From contig NC_068558.1 of the NCBI RefSeq assembly GCF_022201045.2, positions 15,901,501 to 15,965,500 on the forward strand: a stretch of DNA of 64,000 bases, written 5' to 3'. The position numbers and the translations under genes were made by a program. Below, piece after piece: positions 10,400 through 23,138 of the stretch (position 1 is its first letter; each line of letters opens with the position of its first letter). The DNA comes from Citrus sinensis (taxonomy: Eukaryota > Streptophyta > Magnoliopsida > Sapindales > Rutaceae). Below the pieces are notes generated by a model. It did not search any database and was not told the origin of the DNA. It saw nothing but the letters and a program-made list of their open reading frames with translations.

Positions 10400-10884
10400 T
10401 ATTTATTTTGCATCAATCTTGAATTATCTTAAGACCGGTTAAAATAGATTCTATTAATACTATTATATTTTCTTCCTTAAATGTGTCATGTATTTCATTG
10501 TTATCTTCAAAGTTTATTCTCTCCATATCTCTCTAAAAGATTGGGGATACACTTGGGTTAAGAGATTGGAGATAATCTCTAGATGTAAAGGTTGATTGAC
10601 GCCTAAGAAGTCAATTGTAAGTGTTCTTGAAGCCTTGAAGGCTTGACTAGTGGAATGCCCAAGCTCGGTGTGCTTGGAGGCGTGGATGTAAGCAAGGTTG
10701 GCCGAACCACGTAAAACTCTCTGTGTTTTAATCTCTCTTCCTTTATCTTTTTATATTTTGGTTGATTTATTTATTATTGCTTTAGATTCGTTTAAGATTT
10801 GCATTAAGTTTTGATTAAGAATTGCATAATTTTTAGAAACCCAATTCACCCCCCTCTTGGATTGGTTAGATATTATTTCACTAA
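10400..10884 (+). mobile_element. Ty1/copia LTR remnant (3' half)
   Basis: Contains GCCGAACCACGTAAAACTCT and the closing stretch ACCCAATTCACCCCCCTCTT followed by an AT-rich tail, typical of the 3' ends of many plant copia LTRs. The usual tRNA-Met primer site is missing after 10884, so this is a fragment. The left boundary is uncertain. Confidence 0.5.
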
Positions 10885-11104
10885 CATGCCTCTGTTTGTG
10901 CAAAATATAATAAGGTAATTTAGAGTACTAACCAGAGTACTCTTCCTCGAAATTCTAGAATAGGTTCGCTAGTTCCATGAGCCCATAGATTGGCCCATGC
11001 TCAGCACTGTTATAGCTCCACACATCATGCAAGATCACTCCCGCAACTATTCCACACGACCTAAAGCAACACATTGCCGACTAGCCCAATAAGATCTGCC
11101 TTAG

Positions 11105-11282
11105 TTCATTAGTTGAATAATTTGTTTTAATTCTAATTTATAATAAGAATGGCACTGATAAAATTACTGTAGCAATTCCTATAATAATAATCCTTGTGGA
11201 GACGATCTTGAATTTTTATCGTTATATTACTTGTTGTCTACATTTTCACATTGACACTAATAGCATTAGAAAATCGACAGCA
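11105..11282 (+). mobile_element. Tail of an Athila LTR
   Basis: The terminal ~175 bp resemble the LTR ends at 2100-2272 and 50100-50276, with the motif GTGGAGACGATCTTGAAT. The rest of the LTR is lost. 10885-11104 holds nothing I recognise. Confidence 0.65.
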
Positions 11283-11289
11283 AGTTTTT

Positions 11290-11306
11290 TGCGCCGTTGC
11301 CGGGGA
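11290..11306 (+). other. Degenerate tRNA-Asp primer binding site
   Basis: TGCGCCGTTGCCGGGGA follows the LTR tail. One G of TGGCGCC has been lost, while the GCCGGGGA half matches better than in the other copies. Confidence 0.7.
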
Positions 11307-11329
11307 TTGGTGCTTATTGTGTTTTGTGA

Positions 11330-13102
11330 AATCAATTTTAGTTGGTACAGTGGAGTTCTTTGCCACCAGACTCCATCACCACATGGAATGATTTGGCTGA
11401 CAAAATTTTGATGAAATATTTCCCACCAACAAAGAATGCAAAGTTGAAGAATAAGATCACATCTTTCCATCAACTTGAAGATGAAAGCTTGTATGATGCA
11501 TGAGAAAGATTCAAGGAGTTACTCAGGAGATGCCCTCATCATGGTATTCCTTATTGCATACAATTGGAAACTTTCTACAATGGGTTGAACTCAAGCACTA
11601 GGGGCTTTATTGTCTAACTCATATAATGAGGCTTATGAAATTTTGGAAAGGATAACTATCAATGGCCATCAACTAGACAAGCCACAGTGAGAGGAGCAGC
11701 AGGAGAACACAATGTGGATGCACTGACAACATTAACAACCCAAGTAACCTCATTGACAAATATGGTAAAAGCAACGGCCACTGTTCCAGCAACATTTAAC
11801 CAAGTTGCTGAAGTCTCTTGTGTTTATTATGGAGAGGGACATCTATATGATAATTGTCCTAAGAATTCAGCTTCAGTCAATTATGTGGGCAATTTTAATA
11901 AACAAAATCCAAGCAATCCATTTTCAAACACCTATAACATTGGATGGAGACATCACCTAAATTTTTCATGGAGCAATCAGAATCAGCATGCTGCAGCATC
12001 CAGTGGACATAACAGACTTGCTCAGCCACCTGGTTTTCACCAGCAATTTTAAGGGTAAAGAAACACCAGTAATGATCAATTTAGTTCCCTTGAAACTCTG
12101 ATTAAGAAGTATATTGTGAAGATTGAAGTAGTGGTCTAAAGCCAAGCTGTATTTTTAAGAAACTTGGAGAATAAGATTGGATAGCTTGCTACAGCATTGA
12201 GCAACATACCTCAGGATAATTTACTAAACAATATAGAGGATCCAAAGAGAGAAGGAAAAGAGCATTGTAAGGGGATTAACTTAAAGTCTGGAAAGGATGT
12301 CCATATTCTTGTTAAAGTACCAAAAAAAAGAGTGGAACCTAATTCAACCCAAGGGGAAACTCAAATTAAAGAAGAGACACAACAACCCATTTTCCAGCAC
12401 ACTGGTGAGAGTTGCTAAGCTATAGCAACTGCAAAAAAACATGATTCAGTGCTTGTTGAGGAAGAAGCTGTAGCACCAACAATAACATACCATAATAGAG
12501 CAAGAGAAAAGCAATCTGTATAGTCTGCTACAGTACAACAATTTACACATCCACCACCCTTCCCACAAAGATTTCAAAAGTGAAAGCAAGACAAGCAGTT
12601 CAGTAAATTCTTGAAAGTATTGAAACAACTGCATATCAACATTCCTTTTGTGGAAGTATTAGAACAAATGCCAAATTATGTAAAGTTTTGGAAATGTATA
12701 TTGGCAAGGAAAATGAGGCTTGGAGAATTTGAAATAGTTGGTCTAACATAAGAATACAGCCATATGCTTCAGAGTAAAATACCTCAGAAGTTAAAGGATC
12801 CAAGAAGTATCACAATTCATTATTCCATAAGAACTAAATACAGTGGCAATACACTTTGTGATTTGGGAGCAAGCATCAATCTTATGACATTATCATAATT
12901 CAAGCAATTGGGAGTTGGAGAAGTCAGACCAACCATAGTGACATTGCAATGTGCTGCCAGATCTCATGCTTATCCTGAAGGCAAGATTGAAGACGTGCCG
13001 GTTAAAGTGGATAAATTCTTTTTCCTAGTGGATTTCATTGTGTTGGACTTTGAGGCAAATAAAAAAGTACCAATTATTCTAGGCAGGCCCTTTTTAGCTA
13101 CA
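11330..13102 (+). pseudogene. Athila gag-protease fragment with the gag N-terminus deleted
   Basis: Shortly after the primer site the sequence jumps to the middle of gag (LPPDSITTWNDLAD-like), so the N-terminal half is gone. Gag continues through a degenerate zinc knuckle near 11815-11855 whose second Cys is Tyr (CVYYGEGHLYDNC), a Gln/Pro-rich linker, and the protease with DLGAS near 12860. It ends at GRPFLAT (13102), where MULE sequence begins. There are stops and frame changes throughout. Mirror copy 18163-19935, which lacks some of the protease stops. Confidence 0.85.
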
Positions 13103-15245
13103 GGAATTTCAAACTTATCACTATTACAACACTAATTTTAATATTGACAGGATTTTTAGGTCCTATTACAACACTTTCATGAAATGACTGACCACCTGAC
13201 CTAGTGTGCACCTCAAACTCAATGTAGGACAACTATTGATAAAAAAAAACTCCTCGAAAACCCAATACAATTCACTATCGTTTGAAATTAGCTTCCTCTG
13301 CCTACTTGTAGTCCATGGCAATACAACAGAAATTTCAATCAAATCCATTTCACTGTGTCCATGCTTAATCATGACATCTTGAATTTCAAGAAACAGCCTA
13401 ATAATCTTATCGCATACATCACCCTATTAATTTTAACCCAAAAAAGGGTAACATGGCTACCTGCATTAATTTAAAACAAAAAGTATTGCATCAAAAAAGG
13501 ATAAACTAATATAATTTTATTTAGCAAACAACAAAAAAACTCAACCTAAATGAAATATACATGTAATTCGGCTAAAAAATGTACAAAAGCAAATTCAATC
13601 TAATACATATAAAAAATATAAACTAAAAAGAAAAAATAGCCTAGCAAAAAGAAAGAAAGTAGTGAATATAGTGACTTTAGTCTAATAGATAGAAAAATTA
13701 TCACTCATAAGAATACATAGAATTCAATTTTACATGAACAAAGAAGCCAATACAATGAATTCAATCTTATTAATATAACGATACCAAATTGTTGAAATGA
13801 ATACAGGTATAATAATGGTGTATTTGGTCTAACAATTACATAAAGAGCAAATTAAAAACAACAAATTAACAAAATACAACATTGAACAAAAAAAAGAATC
13901 CATCAATAATTAAACATAGTTTGTCATTTTGAAAAATAGACTTGAAAAACCTAATTTTTCACAACGATCACTCACTATGGAAAAATTTTTATCAGAAAAT
14001 TCTTGCAGAAATCACTAAAAAAATAGAGTTACTAACCTTTAAACTCAGGTTCTCTCTAGTACTTGAACTCAATCAATGCTACCAAAGCTTTGGTCAAATC
14101 ACAGTAGATTTATACAACATTTTTTGCACCATCCCACGTTCTCTCGATCTCTCCTCTCACATGAAGAATATGGCAATTTCTGTAGGTTTTTTTTTTTTCA
14201 TTTGAAAGAACCGATCCTTAACTTAATCAGGTTAATTGAGTTTACTTTAAACTATTTCCACCTGTCAAAAATAAAGAATGAGAAACAACTCAATTGTTGT
14301 TTTACTAAAATGTCCTCAACGTTGTTAATATTTTTAACTGAGCAATTAAGTTAAGGACTTGAATGACATTAGTTTGTACTTGAAAGAATTTAATTGATTC
14401 ATTTAGTAAACTTCTGGTCTCTGAATTTTTTTTCTAGAACTAATGAGGACTCAATTAAAAATTACCCATTAATCTATTACTAGTAAACAAAACAAAAACT
14501 TGCAAACATAACATAAAACTAGCAAATCATCAACAACTGTAAAATAAAACATAAATTTTGGAAATGAAACATAAGAATTGTAAAAGGTAGGTAAAATAAG
14601 TAAATTACTATAAAACTGATAAATAGATGTATTACTGGTAAATAAAATGAAAACTTATACGTATAATATAAAAAAAGAAAATCAACATTAAATGCAAAAT
14701 AAAACATAAAATTTGTAGATTATGCATAAAACTTATGAATAAAAGGCAAAATAAATAAATTAATATAAGAGTTATTGTCAGAAACAAAAGTTTACAATTT
14801 TAAAATAAAAACTCGTTATAATGTTTATTACCTTATATATTTATTATTTTTTAATTTAAATATAACAATGGTAGTTTTGCATTTCTATAATACATGTGAT
14901 GTTTAATTAAGGATGAAATTTTTTCTCAAAATCGGATTTTGAAAAAAATATTATTTTAATATCTTTCATAGTTGTTGTAAGATGAGGTTATTTTACATCT
15001 TTCTACACTTCTTCAACAACAGCCTTAAATGGTCTCTAAATACAAGCAAAAAGTTTGAAACTACATAAAGTATACATAATATTCAAAATTAGATCTAATT
15101 TTATTGATATCTCTTTATTTTGTTTTTACTTGATCCACATCAAGATAAATAATTGCACTTAATTAACATGTGTAATAAATAGATATCATTATAGAAAATG
15201 GGAAAAAAATGTATACAAATGTCCTAGACTAAATATAGAATTTAT
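13103..15245 (-). mobile_element. 5' part of a Mutator-like element
   Basis: In reverse orientation: the terminal inverted repeat at about 14920-15245 (ATAAATTCTATATTTAG at the edge), an AT-rich leader, then transposase N-terminal codons at 13166-13372 (VKHGHSEMDLIEISVVLPWTT). 13322-15245 is a direct repeat of 5128-7072, but here the transposase continues instead of joining the second terminal repeat. The element is cut at 13103 by an Athila protease junction and at 15245 by copia sequence. Confidence 0.75.
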
Positions 15246-15253
15246 GATAAATC

Positions 15254-16040
15254 AAACTTTTTACAATTCTAATTCATGTCTTATCCACGCTTTTGAATGC
15301 CAAAAGCGTGGTCATTTAAAATCGGAGTGTCCACTTCTCGACAAACTCAAGAAGAAAGCCATGGTGGCTACTTGGGACGATAGCGATGAAGAATTGAGTG
15401 ATGAAGAAGATTCACAAGAAGTATCAAACCTAACACTTATGGCAATAGGAGATGATGAACTTGATGAGGTAAATGATCTTCCTACTTATGATGAGTTATA
15501 TGATGCTTTTATAGAATTGTAGGATGAATTGATGAAAGTTGGTAGAAAGAATGCATGTCTTAAAAAGAAAACAGTAGAGCTCACAAATGAAAATGAATCT
15601 CTAAGTGCAAAGATTAGTTGCCTAGAATTAGAAAATAAAGCATTGCATGATAGAGTTGCATTATCAAATGAGAAACCTAGCACTTCACATGAACATATAA
15701 AATCACATGTAGATGATTTGAAAAAGGAAAATGAGATGCTCAAGAAAAGGAATATTGAACTTAGTGATGTTGTCTTAAAATTTACAAATAGGCAAAAGAT
15801 ATTGGATAACTTAATTCACAAAAATGTGTGTTAGACAAATGAGGTATTGGCTATAAACCAAATTTGAAACAGAAGTATTATAAGAATAACTTTGTAAAGA
15901 GTACCTCCATTAACAATCAAGTTGTATACCACCATTGCAATCAAGATGGTCACATGAAGAATAGATGTCCAGTTAAAAGAAATGCATATTATGGAGCAAA
16001 ATGTATTTGGATTCCAAAAGGCATAACTTGATTTTTTTTT
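15254..16040 (+). pseudogene. Ty1/copia gag fragment
   Basis: Two frames, 15244-15522 and 15529-15834, are separated by a single stop in the same frame (15520-15522). The order is typical of plant copia Gag: a zinc knuckle (AFECQKRGHLKSECP, with the first Cys replaced by Ala), KKAMVATWDDSDEE, an acidic stretch, a heptad-rich coiled coil (about 15570-15800), then further on a second knuckle-like CNQDGHMKNRCP in another frame and a WIPKGIT motif near 16010. It is cut on the right by the reversed Athila LTR at 16048 and on the left by the MULE end. Confidence 0.8.
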
Positions 16041-16047
16041 GTAGGTA

Positions 16048-17517
16048 TGTTGGGTATAAATACTAATGCTATTGGTGTCAATGTGCAAGTGTACACAACA
16101 AGTAATATAATGATGAGTATTCAAGATCGTCTTCACAGAGATTGATGTTATTAGATTTGCTACAGCAATTTCAACAGTGCAGATTTTGTTTTAAATTAAA
16201 ATAAAATAATTAATGAAACAAATATACTAATTAAAATAAAAATGCAATAAATAAAATGCAACAAAGTAAATTATCACGTCAAACTCAAGGATAAAACCAA
16301 TAGGAATATAGAGTAGTTGAGTGAATAAACTCTCTTAATGGTCTTGACTATTTTCTAATTGTTGGCTAGGTTGCTGTAGTATATGCTACAGCACTGAGCA
16401 AAATTCTTATGCATCCTCAGCCGTCGCATGTTGGATATCATATATCTATATGCAACCTAATAGTGATCAGTTGTTATGCCAACATAAAATATATCATTAC
16501 ACGCTTAGATTCTATTTACCCTACAAGGTGAATCCCTATGTCTAGTTCACACTAATCTTAAATCAAGAATGGCCCTTTTGAGACTCAAGTAAAACTCAAT
16601 ACAGGAAACTCAATTTAAGATCAAGTATTGCTTTGATATGTTCCACTAAGATAGGTTCCTTTTGTGGCTCTTCCTTAGCTAGTATCATTAAATGGGTGAT
16701 CAGCCGAAATAATGAATAAAAATAAATTCTATCAAAACAAAATGCTATAGCAAACATGCAGCAACTCATATTTTCAGTCAATAAACCATCAAAATTGTTT
16801 ATCACTCAACCACAAATAAATTTAGTTCATGATTTGCGAAAGAAAAATAAAGAACAAAGTTTCGGCCATGAAACACATCCCCATGAATAAATAGAAAACA
16901 CGAAAACAAGAGAATGATAAGAAGGATTGAGCTCTCAATTGATCTCTGTAATTTTTCCTCTTGTGTAACTCTTAATCTCTCTCTTGAAGCTTGTTTTTCT
17001 TTTGTTTCTTTATGTTTTTCTCCTTGGGTGACGGTTCCCTCTTTTCCTTATGATGTGTGCTTCTTTTGTAGTTGAAAATTAGGGTAAACGGAAGCCTAGG
17101 TCGCACATAAGTCAGATTAGGAAACTTCAGATTGCAATTATGCAATTATCTCGTACAGAATTTTATCCGTCGTTGTTCTAGGATTGCTACAACAATGGTT
17201 GCTACAGTAATAGCTACAGCAATTGCACTGTTCCAGATTTGTTTTAATTCTTTTGTAGCCAAGTTCTTTTCTATCTTTGGAAAGTCTATTGCATCAGCAT
17301 TCCTTTCTTGAAATTTGGGCTTCCGGACACCTACAATTATGCATATGATTTAGCACACAAATTATTCTAAATCAAACAAAATTTATTACGAATAAACTAA
17401 GATGAATGTTTATGTAAAATAAAATAAAAATGTAATGAAAACACATTATTAACTCTATAAGTATTATTGATTTAAGTCTAAAAGTGCCATGATAACTCTT
17501 ATTTTATAAAGTTATCA
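16048..17517 (-). mobile_element. Complete Athila LTR, reverse orientation
   Basis: Read on the minus strand it begins TGATAACTTTATAAAATAAG and ends ACCCAACA: 1470 bp with TG...CA ends, about the length of the LTR at 30867-32341. The polypurine tract complement (CACCCCCAAACCTG) follows at 17518, marking it as a 3' LTR. Its outer end sits in copia gag. Confidence 0.85.
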
Positions 17518-17952
17518 CACCCCCAAACCTGAACCATTACTTGTCCTCAAGTAATGACAACAACAATAACACTTTAATCACACAATCATGCAACAAATAA
17601 CTTAACTCTGTCATCAAATTTGCAAGGATTCTTCAACCCTCAGATCTCACTCTTAATCATACAAAATTGCCATAATAGTTCAAGTTTTAGACTTAGGCCT
17701 CATTTTGTCCAGAGTGTATGTGTGCCATTTTAATCAAATTCCACAGGTGCTACAACATTATACAAACATTGCATATAATTCAGAGGTAGAACACAAATAT
17801 ATTCACATATGGGGAGCAGAAATCATAAATATACTCAAACTGTGCTACAACAATAATAATTTTTTTTTTCAGTTAAACCCTTCAATGCAACATTGAGCTT
17901 TCATGTGAATGCCTATCACTTGTAATGACGACACTCAGTTACTCACTCAAAG
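17518..17952 (-). mobile_element. Athila 3' UTR and polypurine tract, reverse orientation
   Basis: Holds the polypurine tract (17518-17531, minus) and 3' UTR sequence matching 39560-39640 plus 48523-48870. It serves as an unoccupied version of the pararetrovirus insertion site. It stops at about 17952, where MULE sequence of the inverted-repeat arm begins. Confidence 0.75.
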
Positions 17953-18162
17953 TACAAGTAGGCAGAGGAAACTAATTTCAAACGATAGTGAATTGTATTG
18001 GGTTTTCGAGGAGTTTTTTTTTATCAATAGTTGTCCTGTCATTGAGTTTGAGGTGCACACTAGGTCAGGTGGTCAGTCATTTCATGAAAGTGTTGTAATA
18101 GGACCTGAAAATCCTACCAATATTAAAAATTAGTGTTGTAATAGTGATAAGTTTGAAAATCA

Positions 18163-19935
18163 TGTGGCTAAAAAGGGTCTGCCTAGAATAATTGGTACTT
18201 CTTTATTTGTCTCAAAGTCCAACACTATGAAATCCACTAGGAAAAAGAATTTATCCACTTTAACCAATACGTCTTCAATCTTGCCTTCAGGGTAAGCATG
18301 AGATCTGGCAGCATATTACAATGTCACTGTGGTTGGTCTGACTTCTCCAACTCCCAATTGCTTGAATTCTGATAATGTCATAAGATTGATACTTGCTCCC
18401 AAATCACAAAGTGTCTTGCCACTGTATTTAGTTCCTATAGAACAATGAATTGTGATACTTCCTAGATCCTTCAACTTCTGAGGCATTTTACTCTGAAGCA
18501 TATGGCTGCATTCTTGTGTTTGACCAACTATTTCAAATTCTCCAAGCCTCATTTTCCTTGCCAATATACATTTCCAAAACTTTACATAATTTGGCATTTG
18601 TTCTAATGCTTCCACAAAAGGAATGTTGATATGCAGTTGTTTCAATACTTCCAAGAATTTACTGAACTGCTTGTCTTGCTTTCGCTTTTGAAATCTTTGT
18701 GGGAAGGGTGGTGGATGTGTAAATTGTTGTACTGCAGCAGACTATACAGATTGCTTTTCTCTTGCTCTATTATGGTCTGTTATTGTTGGTGCTGCAGCTA
18801 CTTCCTCAACAAGCACTGAATCATTTTTTTTGCAGTTGCTATAGCTTAGCAACTCTCACCAGTGTGCTGGAAAAAGGGTTGTTGTGTCTCTTCTTTAATT
18901 TGAGTTTCCCCTTGGGTTGAATTAGGTTCCACTCTTCTTTTTGGTACTTTAACAAGAATATGAACATCCTTTCCAGGCTTTAAGTTAATCCCCTTACAAT
19001 GCTCTTTTCGTTTTCTCTTTAGATCCTCTGTATTGTTTAGTAAATTGTCCTGAGGTAAGTTGCTCAATGCTGTAGCAAGCTGTCCAATCTTATTCTCCAA
19101 GTTTCTTAAAAATACAGCTTGGCTTTAGACCACTACTTCAATCTTCACAATATACTCCTTAATTAGAGTTTCAAGGGAACTAAATTGATCATTACTGGTG
19201 TTTCTTTACCCTTAAAATTGCTGGTGAAAACCAGGTGGCTGAGCAAGTCTGTTATGTCCACTGGATGCTGCAGTATGCTGATTCTGATTGCTCCATGAAA
19301 AATTTAGGTGATGTCTCCATCCAAGGTTATAGGTGTTTGAAAATGGATTGCTTGGATTTTGTTTATTAAAATTGCCCACATAATTTGACTGAAGCTGAAT
19401 TCTTAGGACAATTATCATATAGATGTCCCTCTCCATAATAAACACAAGAGACTTCAGCAACTTGGTTAAATGTTGCTGGAACAGTGGCCGTTGCTTTTAC
19501 CATATTTGTCAATGAGGTTACTTGGGCTGTTAATGTTGTCAGTGCTTCCACATTGTGTTCTCCTGCTGCTCCTCTCACTGTGGCTTGTCTAGTTGATGGC
19601 CATTGATAGTTATCCTTTCCAAAATTTCATAAGCCTCATTATATGAGTTAGACAATAAAGCCCCTAGTGCTTGAGTTCAACCCATTGTAGAAAGTTTCCA
19701 ATTGTATGCAATAAGGAATACCATGATGAGGGCATCTCCTGAGTAACTCCTTCAATCTTTCTCATGCATCATACAAGCTTTCATCTTCAAGTTGATGGAA
19801 AGATGTGATCTCATTCTTCAACTTTGTATTCTTTGTTGGTGGGAAATATTTCATCAAAATTTTGTCAGCCAAATCATTCCATGTGGTGATGGAGTCTGGT
19901 GGCAAAGAACTCCACTGTACCAACTAAAATTGATT
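18163..19935 (-). pseudogene. Athila protease-gag fragment, mirror copy
   Basis: Inverted partner of 11330-13102 with the same gag deletion and the same junction to MULE. The protease part is open over 112 codons here (18654-18316), with DLGASINLMTLSEFKQLG, whereas the left arm has stops at the corresponding codons (TAA for a Gln codon). So several nonsense changes arose in the left arm after the arms split. Confidence 0.85.
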
Positions 19936-19982
19936 TCACAAAACACAATAAGCACCAATCCCCGGCAACGGCGCAAAAAACT

Positions 19983-20160
19983 TGCTGTCGATTTTCTAAT
20001 GCTATTAGTGTCAATGTGAAAATGTAGACAACAAGTAATATAACGATAAAAATTCAAGATCGTCTCCACAAGGATTATTATTATAGGAATTGCTACAGTA
20101 ATTTTATCAGTGCCATTCTTATTATAAATTAGAATTAAAACAAATTATTCAACTAATGAA
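19983..20160 (-). mobile_element. Athila LTR tail, mirror copy
   Basis: Inverted partner of 11105-11282; the degenerate primer site lies just inside it at about 19958-19974. Confidence 0.65.
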
Positions 20161-20379
20161 CTAAGGCAGATCTTATTGGGCTAGTCGGCAATGTGTTGCT
20201 TTAGGTCGTGTGGAATAGTTGCGGGAGTGATCTTGCATGATGTGTGGAGCTATAACAGTGCTGAGCATGGGCCAATCTATGGGCTCATGGAACTAGCGAA
20301 CCTATTCTAGAATTTCGAGGAAGAGTACTCTGGTTAGTACTCTAAATTACCTTATTATATTTTGCACAAACAGAGGCAT

Positions 20380-20864
20380 GTTAGTGAAATAATATCTAAC
20401 CAACCCAAGAGGGGGGTGAATTGGGTTTCTAAAAATTATGCAATTCTTAATCAAAACTTAATGCAAATCTTAAACGAATCTAAAGCAATAATAAATAAAT
20501 CAACCAAAATATAAAAAGATAAAGGAAGAGAGATTAAAACACAGAGAGTTTTACGTGGTTCGGCCAACCTTGCTTACATCCACGCCTCCAAGCACACCGA
20601 GCTTGGGCATTCCACTAGTCAAGCCTTCAAGGCTTCAAGAACACTTACAATTGACTTCTTAGGCGTCAATCAACCTTTACATCTAGAGATTATCTCCAAT
20701 CTCTTAACCCAAGTGTATCCCCAATCTTTTAGAGAGATATGGAGAGAATAAACTTTGAAGATAACAATGAAATACATGACACATTTAAGGAAGAAAATAT
20801 AATAGTATTAATAGAATCTATTTTAACCGGTCTTAAGATAATTCAAGATTGATGCAAAATAAAT
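20380..20864 (-). mobile_element. Ty1/copia LTR remnant, mirror copy
   Basis: Inverted partner of 10400-10884 (AAGAGGGGGGTGAATTGGGT near 20408). The 20865-22034 stretch beyond it shows no gene. Confidence 0.5.
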
Positions 20865-22034
20865 AACAGGACTCTAAACCGTCCATAATAAGTCTATTGA
20901 TTAATAATAACAATAATAGTGATGTGAAATTTTTTATTCTGAATGCTCAATTTAGATTATAATATCTATGTGAAAGCATTGATGGCATGTACCTTGGTTG
21001 GGAAAATAGATTGGACACATGGATATATATGTTGGAAGAACAAATCTAGTTTATATCTCAAGAGAGACAATAAATTATAAATGCCGGTGCTATAGTATAT
21101 TCAGGTTTTATAAATCTTTATAAATTTAATAATCATTTAGATCTTCATAATATTATAATAAAACTTTAAATATATATGTAGAAGAGATGGAAGAAGAAAT
21201 CATCCAGTTATTCAAAATCAATTAAACAAAAATAGAAGGTAAAATCCTTGAATTATATAAATTATACAATTTCACAGAAATTTTGCATATATTGCAAAAC
21301 GGTCCTTGTGGCACTAATTATGGGACTAGTGTAGCATAAATACTAATATTGCTTTTTATTTTGTAAATTAATTGTTGCGTTATAATTTTTTTACATACAA
21401 ATTTTATGTTTTAAAATATGATTTTTTTTTTTGTATTTAGGGTTAATTTTACAATTTCATACTTTGTTCAATTATATGTACAAGTCCTTAACGTGTTGGT
21501 TGATGTTGAATATTCAAAGATCCACAAGCTATCAACGACAACGAATCAAATTAAACTAATTTGTTAATACATAATGACTAGGTTGTTTCCTATGCTTGTT
21601 AATGATGTAGGATGTTATTTTAGGATTTTAGAATTTTAATTTTTAGGTCTTTTGATATTTTTTTTTTAATTAAAGTAAGTGTCTTAGTTTTCTTTTATTT
21701 ATGTTATAATTATAATTTACTTTCTCTTTTTAAGCTAACTTCGGAAAATATATTTACTGTATTATAAATAAAGAGATCTTGTTATTACTTTATAACTTCA
21801 ATTTCAGTTATTCAATTAAAAACCCCTCTTTTATAATTTCCTTTTGTATTATCTATTAAAAACCCCTCTTTTAAAGTTGTTTGATTAGAGCATCATCTAG
21901 CTTTGCTTAACGCAGTATTAAAAATCCCTTTGAGTTTAATCACACTTCGATTAGAGCGTAACTTTATCGCATTGACTTGATCCAGTACTTGAACGATATC
22001 TACTATTTTGCTTCTGCTATGCCCAAGGAGAAAA

Positions 22035-22605
22035 TTAATTTCACCGTGAGATAAGAGCATTAAAAGGAATTCATAAGAAATTTAAATTAAAGCTATGTTA
22101 AATATATCGCTAGCTACTTGTTTTTGGAGGAATTAAAACAATTAATAAGCTGCGAAGTGAAAATGAATAAATAAATGAAATGACGTTGAAAATAAGTCTC
22201 GCCGCCTGGATCCAAGGCCAAAACATTCATGATAAGTTAGGTAATTAAGTACATGTTTTCAAGCTCTTCATGAAGAATAACGTTATTGAAATAAATCACA
22301 AAGACCCCTGCGCAAATTATTACATTGATTAAAAAACAAAAAGCCATATCTTTAACAGGATCGTGACTCTCGGACTGTTAATTACTTTATTCCCTGCTTG
22401 GCCAACAGCTGGCCACTAAACAAAATCATATAAATTTTAAATTTAGTCAAATTGGTCCCACTTGATGACATCCTTTTCATACATAAAATTGTTTAACGTC
22501 AAGGTTAAATATGAGAAGTTTGGTAGAGAAGGTAAAAAGGAAGTCTATATAAGGAGGGGAACGAGCTTTGTTTATAGCACAAGTGAAACTCCACTTTATT
22601 GAACG
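22035..22605 (+). promoter_or_regulatory. Promoter region of extensin copy 2
   Basis: Mirror of 8659-9230 with few differences, so both genes retain the same proximal promoter. Confidence 0.5.
22546..22552 (+). promoter_or_regulatory. TATA box of extensin copy 2
   Basis: TATATAA, 54 bp before the ATG at 22606. Confidence 0.75.
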
Positions 22606-22932
22606 ATGGGGTCTCAAATGGGCTGCCTCTTTGCCACTCTTTTGGTAGTATCAGTCTCTCTTAGCTACTTGCCGTTAGAAGCCTCCGCAAACAAATACTA
22701 CTACACATCTCCTCCCCCTCCCAAGTACAAGTCTCCACCACCCCCGCCACCGGTTCACAATTCTCCACCACCACCCCCTGTTTACCTGCCCCCGCCACCT
22801 CCTCCACCAGTCTACGTGCCTGCTCCGGCACCAACTCCAATTTCCTATTCCCCGCCACCTCCTGTCCCCAAGTCCCCACCACCACCTCACCCTTACGTCT
22901 ATGCATCTCCCCCTCCTCCTTACTACTACTAG
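22606..22932 (+). CDS. Short extensin-like hydroxyproline-rich cell-wall protein, copy 2
   Basis: A 108-residue protein identical to the 8299-8658 product except for an in-frame loss of one 11-residue VHNS(P)7 unit, leaving six SPPPP motifs. The signal peptide (1-28), the Tyr-rich C-terminus PPPPYYY, the TATA box and the 3' UTR layout are all preserved. It is therefore a second intact gene rather than a pseudogene. The role inferred from the family is a structural glycoprotein of the cell wall, insolubilised by Tyr cross-links. Lying head-to-head with copy 1 across about 14 kb, it is a product of the inverted duplication. Proline-codon tracts make unit gain or loss by slippage easy, so I cannot tell which length is ancestral. 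Confidence 0.9.
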   Translation: MGSQMGCLFATLLVVSVSLSYLPLEASANKYYYTSPPPPKYKSPPPPPPVHNSPPPPPVYLPPPPPPPVYVPAPAPTPISYSPPPPVPKSPPPPHPYVYASPPPPYYY

Positions 22933-22963
22933 AAAGCGGCCATGAATAGCTCATGCTTTTATG

Positions 22964-23113
22964 GTAATCTCATTTATTTTTAAAACTGTACATGTAAAGA
23001 CTAGTAGTTCAGAATTACATTAAGCATTTCAATTTTAAGCACCGTGTTCTGTTTAATTGCGTTCCTATTGATTAAGTGACAAATAAAAGAGATTGATTAA
23101 TTTGTTCTTGTAG
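22964..23113 (+). other. Putative intron in the extensin 3' UTR, copy 2
   Basis: GTAATCTC ... TTGTTCTTGTAG, 150 bp, starting 31 bases after the stop codon. Same boundaries as in copy 1. Confidence 0.5.
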
Positions 23114-23132
23114 GAGAGGCGAATGGTATCCG

Positions 23133-23138
23133 AATAAA
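23133..23138 (+). terminator. Poly(A) signal of extensin copy 2
   Basis: AATAAA, 19 bp past the putative intron acceptor. Confidence 0.5.

Larger units (their letters stand above)
6220..13311. repeat. Left arm of a large inverted repeat
   Basis: Pairs with 17953-25045 in reverse complement. Paired coordinates add to about 31,264 outside the extensin gene and 31,231 on its downstream side, the difference being a 33-bp indel in the gene. The arm contains half of the MULE derivative, the extensin gene with both flanks, copia LTR remnants, an Athila fragment and 209 bp of MULE. The arms are near-identical, with scattered substitutions. Confidence 0.92.

Noticed and set aside
7073-13102. Extensin captured inside a MULE (Pack-MULE)
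   Set aside because: The gene lies outside the terminal inverted repeats: the MULE termini at 7072 and 24182 face away from it, and no second terminus plus 9-bp duplication encloses it.
15831-16136. 101-codon minus-strand frame
   Set aside because: Spans the copia-LTR junction and has no conserved motif.
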